This document shows, in pieces, positions 11,498-23,663 of a DNA stretch of 64,000 bases. Each line of letters starts with the position of its first letter. The stretch's first letter is position 1. The stretch spans positions 263,705 to 327,704 of the forward strand of contig MNCI01035665.1 of the NCBI GenBank assembly GCA_015680685.1, read 5' to 3'. This stretch comes from Gnetum montanum. Lineage: Eukaryota > Streptophyta > Gnetopsida > Gnetales > Gnetaceae. Below the pieces are notes generated by a model. The model searched no databases, had not been told where the DNA came from, and saw only the letters and a program-made list of their open reading frames with translations. The translations under genes were made by a program, and so were the position numbers.

Positions 11498-12900
11498 ACA
11501 TTCCATTGATGCAATTTTGATTTTGTGCAAACAAATATGATGTCGAATTCCAGCATCCAAGTACTCGTAGCAAGAATGTGTTGAAAGAATGTTTGTGCTC
11601 TTTTTCTCTTTCCTGCTTCTTGTTTTAAATTTAAATTATAAATTCTGAATGTGTTTAAACCACTGAACTCATGTTACCAGCTGGCAGAGAAAGCACCAAA
11701 GCCACTGTGGAGATAACTAAGCATGTCCTTTATTTGCATAAAAAATTCTGCTGCAGTTGTAGATAGCATATTCCTAATACTTGCTGTTTTAAATGCTGGC
11801 GTCTTTTGAATACCCTTGATTTCATATATTAGGTTAAACAATATTGATTACTGCATATGCATAATGAGTGGTAAAAAGAATATTATTAGGACCCGGAGAT
11901 TTTATTACATCCATAGATTCAAAGGATTTATTATCACTATAAAAACTCATCACTTCATGGAACAAATGAGTGTTAAAGACTTCATATCTCTATGTACTAA
12001 TAGAATTATAGCAGGAAGACTATTGACATGGAAACCTCATGTCATAAGTTTGATTCCAATGAATTATGGATGAAAAAGTATAAAAAGGATAAAAATTTAT
12101 GTAAAAGGAATTTTAAAATTATGTTAGAGGGTTTTAGTGGATGTAAGTAAAAATTCAATATTAGTTTTAGTTTCAAAATTTTAGTAATTTTACATATAAA
12201 ATTATGAAAGAAAAGGGTCAAAGAAGTTGAAAAACAAAAGGAAGAAAGTTTGATGGACAAGTAAATTATTTCCCTGAAACAAAATCTATATGGCTATATG
12301 GATTCAAACACTGATTAAAAATATATCTCATTATCTTAGGAAAATATTTATTTCAATTAATAAAAATTGAATGACACATTTTAGAATAGTGTGCAACTAA
12401 CTTTTTAGATGTAAATGCATGTAAATGTAATATTGCAAGATAAATTGTATACTTTATATGAATTATTTAATATATCATTATGATTATTTGATATACTGTG
12501 GAGGTATTAATTTGGGCATGTCTTCTAGTTTAAGACATCCTTTTTAATTGATATGTATATAATAGAAAAATTTTCAATTTCAAGTTTGATAATCTTGAAA
12601 TTTCATTTATATGAGACACATTTTTATCTCAGTAAATCCAAAACCATCATTCACACTCACATTTTCATTTATGACATGGTAGGGCATGGCTATGTTAAGG
12701 AAATGTACAAGGTTCTTCATTTCATTTTATTACTTATTGAGATTACTTATTTAGATTTCGAAAACTATATGCTTCATTGTGAGGGATCTAAGTAGAAAGT
12801 AGTAGCTCCTAAAAGTTCGTAAAAGGAATTCTACATAACAATGCCAAAGGATGAGAATGTGTGCACCACTACCAAAAAGTTAAATTTTAAATGGTTTAAA
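11498..12900. other. Region downstream of FPS copy 1, no gene seen
   Basis: AT-rich sequence. Only short open frames without recognisable motifs are present (for example 11816-12073 and 12553-12795). The FPS 3' UTR must begin at 11498, but no polyadenylation site can be singled out. Confidence 0.35.
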
Positions 12901-13724
12901 TTATAATGTATGGAAACTTTAGATAAGGTTTTTGTGATGGGAAAATGGCTATGAAAATACATTGGGTGAATCAACCATAGTAAATACCAATAACAAAATG
13001 GTGCAAATGCTCAATATCCTAAGTGTGTTTGGAGAATTTGTTGAACTAGTCAAAAAGTAAGTTTCATCCTACAAACTATGGAAAAAAATTAAGCATATGT
13101 TTGAAGTAAAGAATGCATCAAAGATTTTATCATTTTAAAATCAATTAAACTCCTTGAGATTGAAGGACATTGAGCATGTTGTATTCATCTAGAAAGTTTC
13201 TACATTATAGGTTGATCGCTAGACAAAAAATGCTTAGAAATTTGATGAAACTATTATAAATACTTTTATGATAGCTTCCACATGCATATGATATTTGTTG
13301 TTAGGCAATGGAGAATGACAATGAAAAATACATCATGATGGAGTTTTGTATAAAACTTTTGAAAGAAAAAGCCGAAATGAAGGCCTATACATCAATCAAT
13401 AGTGAGACTACCTTATTAGCTATGGTGAGCAAGGATACAAATGATTTGAAGTGAAACAACCTTTAAAATATGAGATATTGTCATATATGCAAGAAAGAGG
13501 GAACCATAATACATACCATTTTTACAAGAAGCTAAATAATTTCAAGGCAAAGGTGGTCTCCAAATGTTGTCAAGGAGAAAAATTAAATTGATCCTCTCAT
13601 TGATTTCAATGTCCTCATCTTGACTAATGAAATGTTTGAAGATTATGTGTATGCTGAATCTGAAACTAAAACTGAAATTTTTAATTATGTCCATTGAGAT
13701 CCCTTGAATCTATTGGACTAGTTT

Positions 13725-13850
13725 TAAAATTTCTTTTACAAATTTTTTTTAAAAAATTATAACACAACTTGTGACCTAGGGTTACTAGGCTAAGACCATT
13801 GCCACTAGGCTAACACCTCATTGTTAGCTTTATAGTATAATGTTTAAAAA
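13725..13850 (-). repeat. tRNA-derived SINE copy
   Basis: On the reverse strand, GTTAGCCTAGTGGCAATGG (box A-like) precedes CCTAGGTCACAAGTTGTG (box B-like region). An A-rich stretch flanks it at 13742-13757. Related to the copy at 13905. Confidence 0.45.
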
Positions 13851-13904
13851 AAAATTCTTACTAGGTAAAAATTAGGGAGGGGGGGATGTTGAAACCCCAA
13901 AAGA

Positions 13905-14015
13905 ATTGTAATATAATTTAGTTAGAATTTTATAACTTAGCATTGCCCACTACAGTTTTTAAATCTAGAGTTTTACCATTAGGCTAACACCTCATTGTTT
14001 TCATCCAGTAAGAAT
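13905..14015 (-). repeat. tRNA-derived SINE copy (family S1)
   Basis: On the reverse strand, GTTAGCCTAATGGTAAAACT is followed by GGGCAATGCTAAGTTATAAA, the same block order as the copies at 4500-4612 (-) and 60994-61140 (+). Confidence 0.5.
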
Positions 14016-15619
14016 TCGAACTAAACATTTTCCTTAACATCACCAAGTATGGGAATGTGAAACTTTCTAATCTAAATTAGAAGAGTGTATATTAGTGTGG
14101 AGCTTTTGAGAACTCTAATTTTTGTTTATCAACTTATTTACTATGGTTTAAATGTTGAGTTCAAAAAAAATGTCATAGACATTCTTATTGCACTGTATAA
14201 TATGGTAGTTATCATGTAATGGAGATTTCAATATCTATGCATTGAAAGATTACATGTGTCTACCAATCAAGGTGAAATGTTAAAATAGCATTCACCTCTA
14301 GGACATAAATGTCAAATTATTAAGAAAAATGCATAAATTTTACCAAGAAATTCCTAAATTTGATAGAAACCATAACATTAGATTGCAAAGGTTGCAAAAT
14401 TAGGAAGATGCACCATTTGTCATTTCCAAAATACTATGTAATAAATATCCTAGCCACTAGAGTTGTTCACTTAGATGTTGGTGGACCTTTCGTCGTAGAA
14501 GAGATAAGAATGAAATATACTTTGTTATCTTTGTTGATAATTTCAATTGGATGTTATGGTTTTATGGGTTAATACATAAATCAAAAGTATTTAAAAAGTT
14601 GGCTTCTTTTAAAACAAGGACTAAAATGAAAAGAATTCAAAGTTAAAAGTATTAAGGTAAGATAGTAGAGGAGAGTTAACTTCAAAAATAATTAAATTAT
14701 ATTATAATATTCATAGGATAAAATAGATATTCATGATGCCCTACACTTTGTAGCAAAATGATGTTATAGAAAAAAAATAGAACAATAATAGAAATGGTTC
14801 AATGTATGATGCATGATACTTAGGTGCCAAAATTCTTTTGGATTAATGTAATTCAACTCATATTATTAATAGAATTCTAACTACAACTTTTAAAAAAATA
14901 CTCCATTGATTAAGAAATGATCTAATAGAGGGAATGTATTGATATCTCATCTTTATCATTTTGGAAAGATATGTTTTATTCATATTCCACAAGCATACTA
15001 CTACAAGTTGGACTCCAAAGCCATAATGGTATTACCACTCAATTATCTAATGGATCACAAAGCCTACCAAGTTTAGGATGTCAAGGAACATATAATTTTT
15101 GAATTACGTGATGTGATATTTATTAAAATATCATACCATGAGTCATGAACAAACTGAAAAGTCTATGGTAAGCTCTCCTAGAGTTAAAAAGGCTCACATC
15201 CTTTTGTATCCTGGATTAATGAAGATCAAGATGAAGAAGTTAGCGTAGATAAAGAAGGTGAACTTACTATTTCTTCCACTATGCATTAGTAATCATTGTT
15301 GTGTAAAAATCAACTAAAGGATCTAAGACATGTAGAGTTGAAACATATAAATGAGTTATTACCAAAAAGACTATGAAGTGGAAAATAAAAAATCATTATG
15401 ATTTGATTGATTCGAATGTGATACTTAAAATAAGAGAACTGTTGAGTGTATAGAAGGCTTTGATAAATATAGACTAGTATGAGATAATAAAAGCAAAATA
15501 TGATATGTTTATTAAAAATAAGACTTGAAATATCATTCAATCCATATTGCAAATAAATTTTTTTAACAAATAAGTGGGTGATACCCTTAGATGAGTTTGG
15601 ACCCTGCACTCATAATGAA

Positions 15620-17225
15620 CATTCAATAAACATGGTTTGTTGATTGTGATATCATAGTTGCATTATCGTAGATGCAATAGGCCTTAATGAAATATCACAG
15701 ATCTAATGTAACATCTATTAAAAATACCTATAAATACAAATCATGTACCACATTTATGTCAATAGGTAGCTGAACTCTTATAAATTGATTTCTTAAATTT
15801 ATGTAGTATTTTGCAAGAATCCATAGTATAAATTTGAGTTGATTGTAGAGAGTCTTATTCAGGTAGCATGATACATGAACATAATCCATGATTGACAATA
15901 AGATCAAGATAAATTTACATTCATTGTAGTACTCTAACTCAATGATGAGTGGTGAGGTACCCCTACACCCAACCATACGAATCACAAGTGTTCACGCACA
16001 ATTCAGTCGAATTCTGAGATGGGACTAGCTGTGGCATCTAGATCACTATGCCTTGATCACAGTTTGATGTCTTCCCACTTGAACTAGTGGTAGCTTTGTC
16101 ACATATGGTTTAGTTTAGAGTGAGGTATATGCTTTTTATTATTTTATATTTTATGGTTTTACGATTAACAATAGGTTGAAACTCAATTTATAATCAATTC
16201 AACTAATCTAATTGCTAATTAATAATCAACTACCCTAACATAAGTATCTGATCCCACTTCTTGTGCACATCTTGAACACATATAATGTTGCTGGGTTATC
16301 AAACGTTAAGTGTTGTTGGGATTATCAAGAATCATACGCATGCTCAAAGCAATTGTACTCATGTGCTTAATTAATTAACATGCATTAAAATGTAAATATT
16401 AACTAAGTACATGAAAAGTAAATTTCATGGAAAGTAAATCTAATCTAAATCAAAGTGCTACATTGAATAAGAATCAATCTCGATCTTATTACCATTCATT
16501 GAATATGTCAAGGTACATTGCCACTCGAATAAGACTCCATACAACATACTCAAATCCACTCTATGGGCACTCACTGACTATTTTGTAAGATTATGAAATA
16601 AAACTACAAGAGTTTAGCTACTCTATTGACAAAATGATGAAAAACTAATGCAAAACTATTACCCAAACCGTGTATCCAAGCACTATATTTATAGGTAGGC
16701 CCATACCCCCTGATATTGGATATCTGATAATGCATCTAGGGACCTGATATCTAGTATCCAATATCGGAGTCAGGCAAATCATGACTCATCACTTATCATA
16801 GAATGTACTTTTAATGTAGTTTTCTTTTCCTTGTAATTAGATTAATATTTACATTTTCAAATACAATAGTTATTTAGCAAAATGAGTGTAACTAGTTTTG
16901 AGCATAATGTGCAACCATTTGGTAACCCAGTAGTGATATCACTTAGTATGCCAAGTAGCATGTCACTTGGTAATCCTAATTAGGGTTGCACTAATTTAGG
17001 ATGTGTATGGCAAACTGGGAATCATACACTCATCGCTCTAGGCTAACTTGGATTTTATTTTCCTCATTTTCATAACTAGATTAATTAATTAATAAATTAA
17101 ATTCTATATTTTTATTTAGCTTAGTCATAGCTAAGCAATGTCAACCTATCATATGCCTCACTTAGACCAAATCATATGGGCAAGGACTTATTGGTAGCCT
17201 AAGTAAGAAGACAATGATATGCAAT
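15620..17225 (+). repeat. Forward gypsy-type LTR split by a reverse solo LTR
   Basis: The left part (about 15620-15942) looks like U3-R of the LTR family: GATATCA near 15648, TATA box CCTATAAATACAA near 15730, then a stretch like the R region of element 2. The right part (16792 to about 17225) continues with TTTGGTAACCCAGTAG and CACTTGGTAATCC and then GGAAGACAATGA-like sequence. The terminal CTCATCA is missing. The two parts are separated by the inverted LTR at 15943-16791, and together they make one interrupted LTR. Confidence 0.55.
15943..16791 (-). repeat. Solo LTR, reverse orientation
   Basis: Both termini are present: TGATGAGTGG at the left (reverse of CCACTCATCA) and GACTCATCA at the right. 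There is no primer site at left and no polypurine tract at right, so it is a solo LTR. The U3 holds several GATATC/GATATT palindromes and a TATA box (reverse strand CTATAAATA) near 16690. Flanking pentamers CTCAA and CTTAT are only partly alike. Confidence 0.65.
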
Positions 17226-17399
17226 TATTATCTAACTCCCTCAATGACAATTCTCGCACAATCCACAGATTATAATATTGTCTACTATAATGCTTGTAGA
17301 TTGTGTGGTAGAAATACTCATCACTCATTAACTCATAATATTTCTAAATCCTCGTTAGATAAATACTCCAAAAGAAGTGATGATGGAAACCTATGATAA

Positions 17400-17900
17400 A
17401 AGATGGCTTCATTAGGAGTTTTATGGATTAATAAATTAAAAAGTCAAGGGAAATATGTAGAAGGTAAAAAACATTTTTATTTGAATAGTATCAAAGAGGT
17501 TTTAATTCAAAGAAAACTATTTATCTAGTGCTATTTCTTATTATTTGCAATGCACAATTAATGGGATCTCATTATCTAAAAGTTGAAATAAGTAGATGGC
17601 TTAAAAATGCCAATTATGCAATACAAATAACATTGAAGATGCACCTCACATTTTCCTACAATGTGAGCACATTAGACATAGGTGAGATATTATAGTTGCA
17701 AATTTGATTGATTTTCTCCAAATGTTATCAAAAATATTTCGTAAACATTTACATGTCTACCTTAATAGATCCATAGTGTCTAAGGGCATAGTAAAATTTC
17801 AATTTTTCATTTTGTTTTATTTTCAATAGGGTTAATGTTAGAAGCCTCTTATATTTGTTACCTAGTTAATGTGTCCACCTTCACCTATAAAAAAAATATG
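17400..17900 (+). mobile_element. LINE 3' end with zinc-finger motif
   Basis: The frame around 17560-17680 gives a Cys/His motif CX2CX9HX4C (CQLCNTNNIEDAPHIFLQC), typical of the C-terminal domain of plant LINE reverse transcriptases. The rest is frame-broken. It ends near TATAAAAAAAAT at 17887. Confidence 0.55.
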
Positions 17901-19440
17901 ATTTTATGATTTATATAGATTTAATTATAGATTTGCCTAAGTAGACTAGTTATGGACTTAATATTATTTAGGATCATGTCGTAAAGCCCTTTTTGTATAA
18001 ATGGTAAAACTAAAGCTTATATAAAATAATATGATTTAGCATTACATAATTGAGCCTTTATAAATAAATAAAGATCTAGCTCTTCATAGAAATGAGCGAA
18101 AAAGAATTCATGTAGCCAATCCTATTTTGTTCGGACAAGCCTAAGATAATGATAATTGAGCCTTTGCAAAGTTATATGGCTTCATAATCAAAATAATAAA
18201 AAACCCTTAAGTTTCTTTCTAAAAATTAAAAATTCAATTACAATATGCCTAGACCATGGCTTCTAGGCTAACTACAAAGGGGGCTGGTGCTGGAGGCACA
18301 AATTTTGTAAGAAAACTAACATAAAAAGGTTTTGGTGCAAATTTTGTGATTAAAACAACTAGGCTCTAGCCTTTACTCAATCCTCACTTGAACTTGGCAT
18401 CAGGCCTGAAATTGGATGGTTTACTTAACAAGGAGTTTTCAGGGCCCAAAATCAAGGATGAAATTAAATAAGAGAGTGCCAAAAGTATCTTTTCGAGATC
18501 AATTGATCTGCTAGGGAATTATTTGAGGATTAGTTAAAAGTTTTGTTACAAGGTAGAAATAATGTGATCTTGTTTGCTACAATATGACTTGTGAGTGAGC
18601 CAACCCATCTACAATAAATGCCATGACAATAATTATTATAATATACGGGACCAAGTTCCTTCAATGACTTAAAAATGAAATATCATTGCTATGAAAATTA
18701 ATTAGCATATTGCATGACTAAAAAGGATTATCTGATGTTTCTTTGGCTAAGGTGGGTCTTGAAAGGAATGGTGTATCAACTAAAGTCTAATATTTTTCAA
18801 ATAGATGTACCTAATCTCAAATCAAGGTCTCATAACTTGAAAAACAAGCACCTACCATCACTCCAATAGTAGTTCCTATGTAATCATCGTATACTACTTT
18901 TCACTAATGAAATGTAATGAAGATTTATTATGTTCAAAGACCATAGGATCTATTGAACAAATATTATGTTTTCATGAAAAATAAAGATAGACTCTACAAA
19001 TTGACTAAGCACCAATGAGGATATCAAAAAAAAATCATACAAGTTTTTTTATTGTATCATAATAACATTATCTCAAATGGGTAGTTACAACAAAAGAAAG
19101 AAATACATGTAACTTATCTTCAAGGGCTTTTGATCTATACAACCTACAAATGCACACTCTTCTTAGGGTTTTGAATCCATCTTCTACTTTCATCTACAAA
19201 ACCTATAAATGTGTGCTCTTCTTGGGGGTTTGAAGCTATCTTCCACTTTCAATTTTAAGATAATGAGAACTTAAGCAAAGCTTACTGATAGCATTTCCAT
19301 ACTTGATTGGAAGAGCAACTAAGAGCTAGTGAGCTTATAGATCTATTTTCTTATATTTAATGTGGTTTAAATAAAATTATCTCTTACCTTTCATAGTAGA
19401 TCACATCTAAGTTAAAACCTTTCATTAACTAGTTGGCAAA
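17901..19440. other. Unassigned repeat-like sequence
   Basis: No coding motif was recognised. Two near copies of a 59-bp unit lie at about 19140-19258 (AACCTACAAATGCACACTCT and AACCTATAAATGTGTGCTCT). A stretch at 18830-18885 matches the tail of the SINE-like repeat at 43920-44075 (ACAAGCACC..ACCATCACTCCAA). Confidence 0.35.
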
Positions 19441-19631
19441 TATGCTTAGGATTTTGTTGCACATCCTTCCAAGAGATATTCCATTTTCTCAACCATTGCA
19501 TCCCCTAAAAACACCAACCATGGTCTTGAAAATCCTCAAGAATTGCTTTAGATAATTTTTCTTGCCTTGATATATGCAAGTTATGAGTGTATGTCATGAC
19601 TTGGCACAAGGCTTTTGCTTCTAAAGGTAAT
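19441..19631 (-). mobile_element. LINE fragment L1a (reverse strand), left of element 1
   Basis: It matches the LINE copy at 3467 (TATGCAAGTTATGAGTGTAT, GGCTTTTGCTTCTAAAGGTA). It is interrupted at 19631/29506 by element 1: the sequence resumes at 29506 exactly as the 3467 copy continues. The interrupted LINE is on the reverse strand, so this is its most 3' surviving part. Confidence 0.6.
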
Positions 19632-20451
19632 TGATGAGTCATGATATCGAGTCTGCCTGGTCTCTTATTTATAGGTAATGAGATAGGTTCTGATATCGGG
19701 TGTCTGATATTGCTTGGCAGGATTTGATATCGGCACTTGGTTTGGTAGTTAGTTTCTTAGTCCCTTACCCAAACTCTTGCAGTTTTTCCTTTCCAGAGTT
19801 AGAATTATTTTTGAGTGCCAGCAGTAGGAGTCATAAAGTGAATGGATCTTTATTCAAGCATTATGTACCTGAGCACACCTTGTATCTAGAAATAAAGACA
19901 AACTTTGTGATAAACATTGCAACATTCAGAATAGCTTATTTATTGCATTTAATGTTATTTATAGTTAGTTCATGCTTTCATTAGTTAATTGATGTTGTTT
20001 TCTAGAGTTATTAATATTCAACAAGTAAGCACACTGAGTACAATCACTTCAAGCATACGTGGAACACTTGGTAACCCAGTAACGAATAGTGTTTGGTAAT
20101 CCCAGTAGTGCTACACTGGTTCAGGATGTGTCCAACAAGTAGGAATGGATGCTAGCGTTAAGACTAGCTAGAGCATAGTTAATTAATTAAATTAAATCAA
20201 TTACTCACTTATTTCATCTCTCCACTTTAAGAACTAGGAACATTAAACATTAAAATCCATAAAAATCACATACCTCAGGTTTAGTTAACCATACAATCAT
20301 GTCATACAAGTAAGCTTGGGAAGACAATGATTGCATAATCCATCTTTGTTCTGTGAAGGTGCATAAGCACTTAGTCCTTGGAGTTTGACTGGATCACGTG
20401 TGAACACTCGTATTCATATGGTTGGGCATAGGGGTACCTCGCCACTTATCA
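19632..20451 (+). repeat. Element 1 5' LTR (with inverted promoter block)
   Basis: It begins TGATGAGTCATGATATC and ends CTCGCCACTTATCA. The block at about 19653-19731, which includes the TATA box, is the reverse complement of the corresponding 3' LTR block (about 28682-28781). On the plus strand the TATA box therefore reads TATTTATA at 19666-19673. Both LTRs resume collinearly at CACTTGGTTTGG (19734 and 28782). Paired motifs TTGGTAACCCAGTAA (20069) and TTGGTAATCCCAGTAG (20093) lie in the R/U5 half. Confidence 0.85.
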
Positions 20452-20452
20452 T

Positions 20453-20471
20453 TGGTGCCATTGCCGGGGAC
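20453..20471 (+). other. Element 1 primer-binding site
   Basis: TGGTGCCATTGCCGGGGA starts two bases after the 5' LTR. It is complementary to the 3' end of plant tRNA-Asp apart from a few transitions (canonical TGGCGCCGTTGCCGGGGA). Confidence 0.75.
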
Positions 20472-20853
20472 TTTGTTGTTTGTGCGCTAATTAGAACTTA
20501 GGAAATCTTTCCATCATTGGAACAAACACTTAGGGTTAGTTATTTTACAATCATCAAAATACACCAATACCCCAATAGTTTCACTTGGTATACATTCATC
20601 CTAATGAGTATATACCAGACTTTACCTTTATCATCCACTAGGATGAACAACTGTGATGGCAAGATTTAGCAAGTAACATAGTATTACCCCCTGATCGCTC
20701 AATCCCAAGCATGCTTCTTCATGCTCTCACACGAATTGGTATGTAGCACTTACAATCGGAGTATGTTGTGCATAAACAAGATTTGAGAGATTATCGACCC
20801 ATGGAGGCACAACATCAAAGGGACCTACAATAGGAGAGAGACATTACAAATCT

Positions 20854-22407
20854 ATGAAGGAAAAGTGGTCTCAGGATGTCCCGTATGTCATAAGAGAAAA
20901 TGAGGATGGTGAACCTACCTCAAGAGGTTTTCCACATAATGATGTTCCTCTCGTTGACTTTGGTCAAGGAGTTGTGTATCAAAATCTTCACTCAATCCTT
21001 CATAATCCAGGTTCTGATATCAATGGACACAAAGGGTCTGAAAAAGGAACACAAACACATGACAACGATGAACATTCCGATCATAATCGCAACTGAGGTC
21101 ACGACCACCAAAGAGAAAGTGACAGACACCGTCATGGTGCCAATCCTCCTTTCTCTTCACCTTCATCATCTCCTTCCCCCTTTCCTTTAGGATCTGAATG
21201 TAGTTGCAAAGGGAAAGGCCATGAGGATAATGGTAAGCAAAATAGAGATCATAGACAAAATAGTCGAGAAAGGGGATGAGGGAATTCCAAAGAAATACAT
21301 AGCGAAAGGAGGAAGAGTAGGGAACAACATAGGCATCATAGACACCATAGATACCATGATCACGATGGATCCCTACTCGCTACCCAAAGTATGCTAGATA
21401 TAACTGAGGCTGTTAGGATTCCAACAAGGCACCAAAAGGAAAGTAGGATCAAAAGATTAGACATGAACAATATTCCATGATTTGAAGGGGGATACAATGC
21501 TAATCCTCAAAATCATCTACAAGTATTTCACGATGCATGTGCCTTGCAAAATATAGAAAATGAGTGGTAAAAACTAAAGGTGTTTCTATGGACACTAATC
21601 AAGGAAGCAGAAAGTTGGTACCAGTCCTTAAAACTGGAATCAATTTGTTGATGTAGTACCATGTTGGAGCTATTTAACAATAATTATCAAACATACTCCC
21701 GAGTGTCCAACCTGTGTAAGCAAATCCAAGGATGAAAACAAGGAAGACATGAACCCTTGGATGCTACCATGGGCTGATATTATGCGTTATTACATCATTG
21801 CCCTAGCTATGGTTACTCGCAAAGGGAACAACTACGTTATCTTGTAAATGGGCTTAGGTACGAGACACGAAGAACCCTTGGGACTTATGCCCAAGGAAGG
21901 TTATCTAAGCTCAGAGCCCATCAAATACAAAGATTATTGGAGCAAGTTGCCAAAGAGGAAGGTGAGTTAAGGAAAAGAGAAAGTGTAGAGGAATACAACA
22001 GAGATCCTTCCCTCTGAAAGAAGGAAGTTGGATTTTATGAAGATGAAGGAGAGTTACCACTCGAAGAGATGGTGAATAGGAAGACTTTGCCCATTCAAAA
22101 ATTTGCATTAAAAATATCGACAAAGGTAGATCAAATGTGGAATTTCCTAGATGATAAATTTCAAACTGTTCTAAAAATAGTAGAGGAGTCTAGAGAGCAA
22201 GGTAGTGACCGAGAGAAAAGGAAAAAGAAGGAAGCTAAATATGCACGTAACAAGGGTAAGGGCAAAGTTGTTGTCATTGAAGAGGTTGTGGATTTAGACA
22301 TAGACAATGATGGTAGGTGTGAGATATGCCAATATGACCATCCTAAAAGATGTTGCCCAGTACTCTCACATCTGCAAGAGTCTGGGGTGTATGCACTAAA
22401 CCCATAA
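20854..22407 (+). pseudogene. Element 1 gag (decayed)
   Basis: An 80-codon frame begins at ATG 20854 (MKEKWSQDVPYV). After a stop and frame changes, the capsid-like region follows: LDMNNIP, FEGGYNANPQNHLQVFHDA, WYQSLK, ELFNNNYQTYSRVSNL (about 21450-21720). Then comes LRYLVNGLRYETRRTLGTYA (about 21830-21890). The 3' part (22069-22407) is a charged linker ending in a zinc-knuckle-like CEICQYDHPKRCC. This corresponds to capsid plus nucleocapsid of a gypsy gag. Element 2 carries a better-preserved relative at 31142-31570. Confidence 0.75.
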
Positions 22408-23126
22408 TTAAATAGATGGAAAACACCCCTAAGGTTACCTTATCCTTAGGTCAATCCAAGGTAGTTCCACCAACCCTTAACATATTATCCAAGTGGAACT
22501 CCACCACAACCAAATGAACAATATCAACAATGGAAACACCCACAATCATGGGAAATGCCATAACCACATCAACAGTACCCTTACTGTTAACCTGACCCAT
22601 ATAGGTATTACATTCAGTAGTCGATCTCTCCATGTGACTCCATTAGTCACTCACTTTCCAACCTCACTACTAGCCCCATGAATATTATAAAACTCCTTCT
22701 CCTAGGGGTGATGTTCTACAAACAAGCTATCCTTCTCATCTGACTATACCTCTTCCACCTTTAGCTCCATTACCACCTACTATAACTATGTAGGGTGAGC
22801 TTCCTACCCAACCGTAGTAATGTGACGCTACAAGGGCTGTCAATCCTCAACCTACTATTGGTTTAGAGAACCGATTAAAGAAAAGACATTTCCTTAGAAC
22901 CAACAGTCCAACCAAGTCCTTACAGCCACAAGTGGCTGATTGTCCAAATGCCTCATCATTATTGTTTGAACCTTCGGAGCTTTCTTCGAACCAAAGACTA
23001 TGTCCAACACATACTTTCATGCTAACTTATGTAATTATTGATTGGATTAAAGCTAGCCATCTTCCTAGGAAATTATCTGATCTTAGAAGTCTTCTTATAT
23101 ATTTGTAAATTTCTAGGAATGAGCCT

Positions 23127-23513
23127 TACAAAACTCTTTTGAATTCAGGTTCTGGTGTTAACTTAATCTCTGAAGAAATGTACGAAGCCTTGAACCTGCC
23201 TCTACTAAAAAAGAGTAACATTCATTTAGAATTGGCTGACCAGTCCATCACTATTCCATTAGGACTAGTGAAGGACATTGTCACCACTGTTTGTGGGTGG
23301 TTGTACCCAGCCGATTTCCTAGTGATTAAAGTGAACAAATCTAAGAGGGACTTCACAATCATAATGGGAAGAGCATGGCTAAGCACAATTGATGCATGCC
23401 TAGGAATACAAAATATTTTCCTAGAAATCACAAAAGAAAATACGTTTGGAAAGATCGAGAAGAAGAAAGTTCCATGCATCACATATAGTGACACAGGGTG
23501 CAACTGCATGTAG
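23127..23513 (+). pseudogene. Element 1 aspartic protease domain (catalytic Asp replaced)
   Basis: The open frame at 23139-23513 has the retropepsin layout: active-site loop LLNSGSGVNLISEEMYEALN, then later DFTIIMGRAWLSTIDACLGI (the G-R-x-W-L block). The catalytic D-S/T-G is N-S-G here, so the enzyme would be inactive. It sits between gag and RT as in gypsy pol. Confidence 0.75.
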
Positions 23514-23663
23514 AAGTCCTAGTTTGTACAACACTTGACACTGCCTACATGCAACCAGTGTGCATAAGTAACAGATATACAAAGATGCCTATATGCAGCA
23601 GCCACAAGATAGGAAGGCACCCAATGGCTTAAAATTGACCAAGAGAGTAATTCAACTATATGC

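Larger units (their letters stand above)
12950..15300 (+). pseudogene. Decayed Ty1/copia-type gag-integrase fragment
   Basis: Translated pieces in shifting frames follow copia order. A gag region ends in a zinc-knuckle-like CHICKKEGNHNTYHF (about 13475-13525). A pre-integrase motif CKGCK (about 14380-14400) follows. Then come integrase fragments LATRVVHLDVGGPFVVEEI (14450-14510) and NRTIIEMVQCMMHDT (about 14780-14825). A segment with YKLDSKA and, further on, ELRDVIF (about 15000-15125) corresponds to the copia stretch after the integrase core. No reverse transcriptase was recognised and no LTR pair was found. Two SINEs interrupt it at 13.7-14.0 kb. Copia elements make a single gag-protease-integrase-RT polyprotein; this one is non-functional. 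Confidence 0.65.

Noticed and set aside
22451-22681. Opposite-strand ORFs in the gag-protease spacer of element 1
   Set aside because: Low-complexity His/Asn-rich translations of a decayed spacer with no family match recognised.
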